This document shows, one piece after another, positions 61,254 to 64,000 of a DNA stretch of 64,000 bases. This stretch comes from Thermanaerovibrio acidaminovorans DSM 6589 (GTDB lineage Bacteria; Synergistota; Synergistia; Synergistales; Synergistaceae). The DNA is taken from the NCBI RefSeq assembly GCF_000024905.1, contig NC_013522.1:124001-188000 (forward strand). The letters run 5' to 3'. The stretch's first letter is position 1. The number at the start of each line of letters is the position of its first letter. Made by a program: the position numbers and the translations under genes. The notes beneath the pieces are model-generated. The model searched no databases. It had not been told where the DNA came from and worked only from the letters and a program-made list of their open reading frames with translations.

Positions 61254-62600
61254 TTGATCGGAGAGGCGCATGGGGGTCATGGGATCCTCCGGGTGGGCTC
61301 GGTTCTGGCCCTGAGGGAGGCGCTGGAGGGGGCCACCAGGGGGATCCTGGTGCCCCGGGGGGCCGAGACGCTCGAGGTGCTGATGGAGCTCCGGTCCCAC
61401 CGGGATCGGGGGCTCATCCCCGCCTTCGTGGAGGGGGAGACGGACCGGTTCCTGGCGGAGCTGTGCGACGGGGTGGACCTGACCGAGGCCCAGATGTCCT
61501 CCCGGGCGGAGGAGATATGGGACCGGCTACAGGGGATCCAATGGGATCTCCTGGGCTCCAGCCTGGATTACCGGCTAATCGCCTTCCTGTACTCTAGACC
61601 CCACAGGGGCCTTTCGCCGGTGCTCAGGCCCTTGACCGGCCGGGTCTACCTCTGGCCCCTGATGGAGGCCTTAGGGGGAGGCAAGGTGGATCCCCAGGGC
61701 TGGATAGCCCGGCTGGCGGACGGGGGATACCTGGAGGAGGGGGAGCTGGTGGAGCGGGTCCGCTTCTGCCCCTTCTGCGACGGGGGGCACCTGAACTACG
61801 TGGACCTGTGCCCCTCCTGCGGGAGCATGGACATAGAGAACGTCCAGTTCATCCACTGCTTCACCTGCGGCCGGGTGGGCCCCAAGGAGGACTTCCTGGT
61901 CACCGGGGAGATGATATGCCCCTTCTGCGCCGCCAGGCTGAGGCACATAGGGTCCGACTACGACATCCCCATGGAGAACCAGCGATGCCGGGACTGCGGG
62001 GCCGCCTTCTCGGAGCCCAGGGTCTCCTGCCACTGCCTCCTATGCGGCCAGTGGAGCGACCCGGCGGACCTGATCCCCCGGAACTTCCGGGTCTGGAGGC
62101 TCACCGATAAGGGGGTCCTGGCGGCCCAGACGGGGGAGATGCAGAGCCGGTACGAGGTGATGGACACCCTAAACTACATGAAGCCCGAGCCCTTCCGGCA
62201 CATCCTGCAGTGGATGCTGAACCTCTCCAGGAGGCCACCGGTGGAGCCCTTCTGCCTGCTTTCCATATCCTTCGGGGACCTGGACGCCTTCGTGGCCCGG
62301 GTTGGGCTCCGGCGGGCCATGGAGACCCTTCGCTCCATCATGGGAAGGATAAAGGAGATGATCCGAACCACCGACGTGAGCACCCGGTCCGAGCATGAGG
62401 AGATCCTGCTTCTGTTGCCCAAGACCCCCCTGGAGGGGGGGCTGGTGGTGGCCCGCCGCATAGGACAGATTCGGTCTGCCCTGCCCCAGGAGGTGGCCTC
62501 CACCTTGCCCCTGGAGGTGAAGATCGCCTCGGTGCCCGAGGACCTGGAGGACTCGGCGGACGTGGACCTGTTCCTTGCGAAGCTGCGAGAGGTGAGGTGA
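61254..62600 (+). CDS. zinc-ribbon (TackOD1-like) protein with degenerate GGDEF-like domain
   Basis: A protein of about 448 residues. Residues about 165-290 contain five Cys pairs (CPFC, CPSC, CFTC, CPFC, CRDC, then CHCLLC), most easily read as several zinc ribbons. I think this is the TackOD1 domain family, recalled not searched. Residues about 315-448 look like a GGDEF/cyclase fold (PFCLLSISFGDLDAFVARVG...RRAMETLRSIMGRIKEMIRTTD), but the GGDEF signature is replaced by SEHEEILLLLP, so it should not synthesise c-di-GMP and may bind a nucleotide. TTG 61254 follows GGGGGGTG at 6 nt. It lies between adaptor and glycosyltransferase, so a regulatory role in polymer synthesis is likely. Confidence 0.75.
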   Translation: MIGEAHGGHGILRVGSVLALREALEGATRGILVPRGAETLEVLMELRSHRDRGLIPAFVEGETDRFLAELCDGVDLTEAQMSSRAEEIWDRLQGIQWDLLGSSLDYRLIAFLYSRPHRGLSPVLRPLTGRVYLWPLMEALGGGKVDPQGWIARLADGGYLEEGELVERVRFCPFCDGGHLNYVDLCPSCGSMDIENVQFIHCFTCGRVGPKEDFLVTGEMICPFCAARLRHIGSDYDIPMENQRCRDCGAAFSEPRVSCHCLLCGQWSDPADLIPRNFRVWRLTDKGVLAAQTGEMQSRYEVMDTLNYMKPEPFRHILQWMLNLSRRPPVEPFCLLSISFGDLDAFVARVGLRRAMETLRSIMGRIKEMIRTTDVSTRSEHEEILLLLPKTPLEGGLVVARRIGQIRSALPQEVASTLPLEVKIASVPEDLEDSADVDLFLAKLREVR

Positions 62601-62601
62601 C

Positions 62602-63954
62602 TTGGGACCCTTCCTCGTTACCGATGTCCTGCGGATGGCGGCGGCGGCGATCCGGGGGCTACTGGAGGATCCCCTGTCGTCCCAGGTGTGGGTGGTGATC
62701 TTCAAGTTCGTCCCCATGGTGGTCTTCCTGGAGCTACCCTACTACGCCTTCGTCCTGGCTGGGGTGCTCAAGTACGCCATGGAGAGGGCCCTGCTGCCCT
62801 GGGAGGAGGTGCAGTACCACCCGAGCGTGTCCTGCATAATCACCTGCTACTCCGAGGGGGAGGACGTGAAGCTCACCATAAGGACCCTGGCGCACCAGAT
62901 CTACCCCGGCAGGATCCAGATAATACCGGTCATAGACGGGGCCCTGGTGAACTCCCACACCCACCGGGCGGCGCTGGAGATGATGGACCAGGTGATGAGG
63001 GCTCCCAACCGGGAGCTGCTGGTGTTGCCCAAGTGGCAGCGGGGGGGGCGGGTCTCGTCGCTCAACGCGGGGCTGTCGGTGGCCCGGGGGGAGGTGGTGA
63101 TGGCCCTGGACGGGGACACCTCCTTCGACAACGACATGGTCTCCAAGGCGGTGCGCCACTTCAGGGATCCGAACGTGGCGGCGGTGGCCGGGTGCCTCCG
63201 GGTGCGGAACTGGAGGTCCTCCCTGGCGGCAGCGCTGCAGGGGCTGGAGTACATGCTGGCCATAGGGGTCAGCAAGACGGGCCTTAGCCAGTTCAACGCG
63301 GTGAACAACATATCCGGCGCCTTCGGCATATTCCGGCGGGAGGTGCTGAACCTGATCATGGGCTGGGACGCGGGGAGCGCCGAGGATCTGGACATCACCA
63401 TGAGGATAAAGAACTACTTCGGCCGATACCGGTCGGTGAGGATCCTCTTCGACCCGGAGGTGATAGGGCACACCGACGCGCCCCCCACGTTCCGGGGCTT
63501 CTTCAAGCAGCGCCTCCGCTGGGACGGGGACCTGTTCTACATATACGTCCGCAAGCACCTGAAGTCCTTCTCGCCATCCATGATGGGCTGGAGGAACTTC
63601 ATCACCGTAACCCTGGGAGGGCTCTACTTCCAGATCGTGGTGCCCCTGATCCTGTTGGTCTACACCGCCTTCAGCTTCATCACCTTGCCGCTGGGGACGG
63701 TATTTAGGATCCTCTTGCTGGTATACTTGTTCTACCTGGGGGTCACCTTGGTGTTCTACCTGCTGGGGCTCGCCTTCGTGTCCGAGCGGCCCAGGGATGA
63801 CCTGATCTTGGGCGTCCTGCTGCCCCTCTTCCCGGTCTTCACCTTCGCGTCCCGCCTATGGTCCGCCGCGGCGGTCATCTGGGAGATGGTGGCCCGGGGG
63901 CACCTGGACTCCTCCATGGCTCCCTGGTGGGTCCTCAGGAAGGGAAGGTTCTGA
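62602..63954 (+). CDS. processive family-2 glycosyltransferase, polysaccharide synthase-like
   Basis: A 450-residue inner-membrane enzyme. One or two N-terminal helices (about 24-50) precede a GT2 domain with SCIITCYSEGEDV, the metal-binding ALDGDTSF, the catalytic-base AEDLDI segment and the QRLRW motif of processive synthases such as BcsA, HasA and PgaC. Four or five C-terminal helices (about 330-430) would form the polymer channel. There is no PilZ domain, so c-di-GMP control, if any, would work through the neighbouring GGDEF-like protein. TTG 62602 has GAGGTGAGGTG upstream and is 1 nt after the previous stop. The polymer sugar is unknown. Confidence 0.85.
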   Translation: MGPFLVTDVLRMAAAAIRGLLEDPLSSQVWVVIFKFVPMVVFLELPYYAFVLAGVLKYAMERALLPWEEVQYHPSVSCIITCYSEGEDVKLTIRTLAHQIYPGRIQIIPVIDGALVNSHTHRAALEMMDQVMRAPNRELLVLPKWQRGGRVSSLNAGLSVARGEVVMALDGDTSFDNDMVSKAVRHFRDPNVAAVAGCLRVRNWRSSLAAALQGLEYMLAIGVSKTGLSQFNAVNNISGAFGIFRREVLNLIMGWDAGSAEDLDITMRIKNYFGRYRSVRILFDPEVIGHTDAPPTFRGFFKQRLRWDGDLFYIYVRKHLKSFSPSMMGWRNFITVTLGGLYFQIVVPLILLVYTAFSFITLPLGTVFRILLLVYLFYLGVTLVFYLLGLAFVSERPRDDLILGVLLPLFPVFTFASRLWSAAAVIWEMVARGHLDSSMAPWWVLRKGRF

Positions 63955-63986
63955 TATGTCAATGTGGCGTCTTGGAGGTGATGGGC

Positions 63987-64000
63987 TTGCCGAAGGTTAG
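63987..64000 (+). CDS. start of a further gene, cut by the right edge
   Basis: GGAGGTG (63974-63980) is followed 6 nt later by TTG and Pro-Lys-Val codons, the same start pattern as the neighbours. An in-frame ATG lies at 63981. Only four codons are inside the window, so nothing can be said of the product beyond its likely membership of the export operon. Confidence 0.4.

Noticed and set aside
1-64000. Insertion sequences, prophage genes, CRISPR arrays, rRNA or tRNA genes
   Set aside because: No transposase, integrase or phage domain was seen among the translated frames, and no regularly spaced repeats or RNA-gene cores were found by eye.

Overview
The window is about 64 kb of GC-rich bacterial DNA, dense in genes and free of rRNA, tRNA, CRISPR or insertion sequences that I can recognise. 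The gene set points to an anaerobic, amino-acid-fermenting diderm, most likely a Synergistota bacterium of the Thermanaerovibrio type. The signs are DUF3798-type binding proteins with an RbsA-like ABC transporter, a multi-subunit [FeFe] hydrogenase with its HydE/G/F maturases, a TolC-like outer-membrane protein, an LpxB-like glycosyltransferase, Na+/alanine symporters and many peptide or amidohydrolase functions. The taxonomic call is inference; no marker gene other than gyrB is present.

Layout. 1-2.5 kb: a TPR protein cut by the left edge, an unlisted 34-residue gene with a near-consensus promoter, a DUF2156 protein and a PfpI/DJ-1 protein. 2.6-9.5 kb: an ABC uptake operon with two paralogous binding proteins that share near-identical blocks, an ATPase with eroded motifs, two permeases and a small anchored protein. 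9.6-19.1 kb: two soluble chemoreceptors with unusual sensor modules, corrinoid adenosyltransferase, a DDAH-like hydrolase and an alanine symporter divergent from an Lrp regulator, then gyrB and remB divergent from an LpxB-like gene. 19.2-26.1 kb: a secreted protein, a TRAP-like permease, a 47-residue membrane protein, an M14-like deacylase, gamma-glutamyltransferase and a two-component system. 26.2-29.6 kb: metH and metF.

29.6-38.5 kb: hydrogenase block. A promoter, a short transcript ending in a strong terminator, a TM1266-type regulator, hydE, hydG and hydF come first. A 32-bp palindrome and promoter then precede hydC-hydD-hydB-hydA. 38.6-42.8 kb: formate channel, class I aldolase, a CoA-disulfide-reductase-like enzyme under a CsoR/CstR-type operator, and rsmG. 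42.9-56.4 kb: phosphoesterase, an HDOD protein, a 917-residue hybrid kinase/diguanylate cyclase, an MFS transporter, a lone molybdopterin oxidoreductase, an M20 amidohydrolase, an NCS2 permease and a PAS-GGDEF-HD-GYP protein. 56.5-57.9 kb: a second alanine symporter whose upstream region holds a 16-base G run.

57.9 kb to the right edge is the most novel part: a tight operon encoding a TolC-like outer-membrane factor fused to a TIM-barrel domain, a HlyD-like adaptor, a zinc-ribbon (TackOD1-like) protein with a degenerate GGDEF-like domain, and a processive family-2 glycosyltransferase. I read it as a synthase-dependent polysaccharide export system that uses a type-I-secretion-style envelope channel, with possible c-di-GMP-linked control. 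It runs on past the window. Translation starts are often TTG or GTG placed about 6 nt after a GGAGGTG ribosome binding site, so several starts given here are shorter than the longest ORF.
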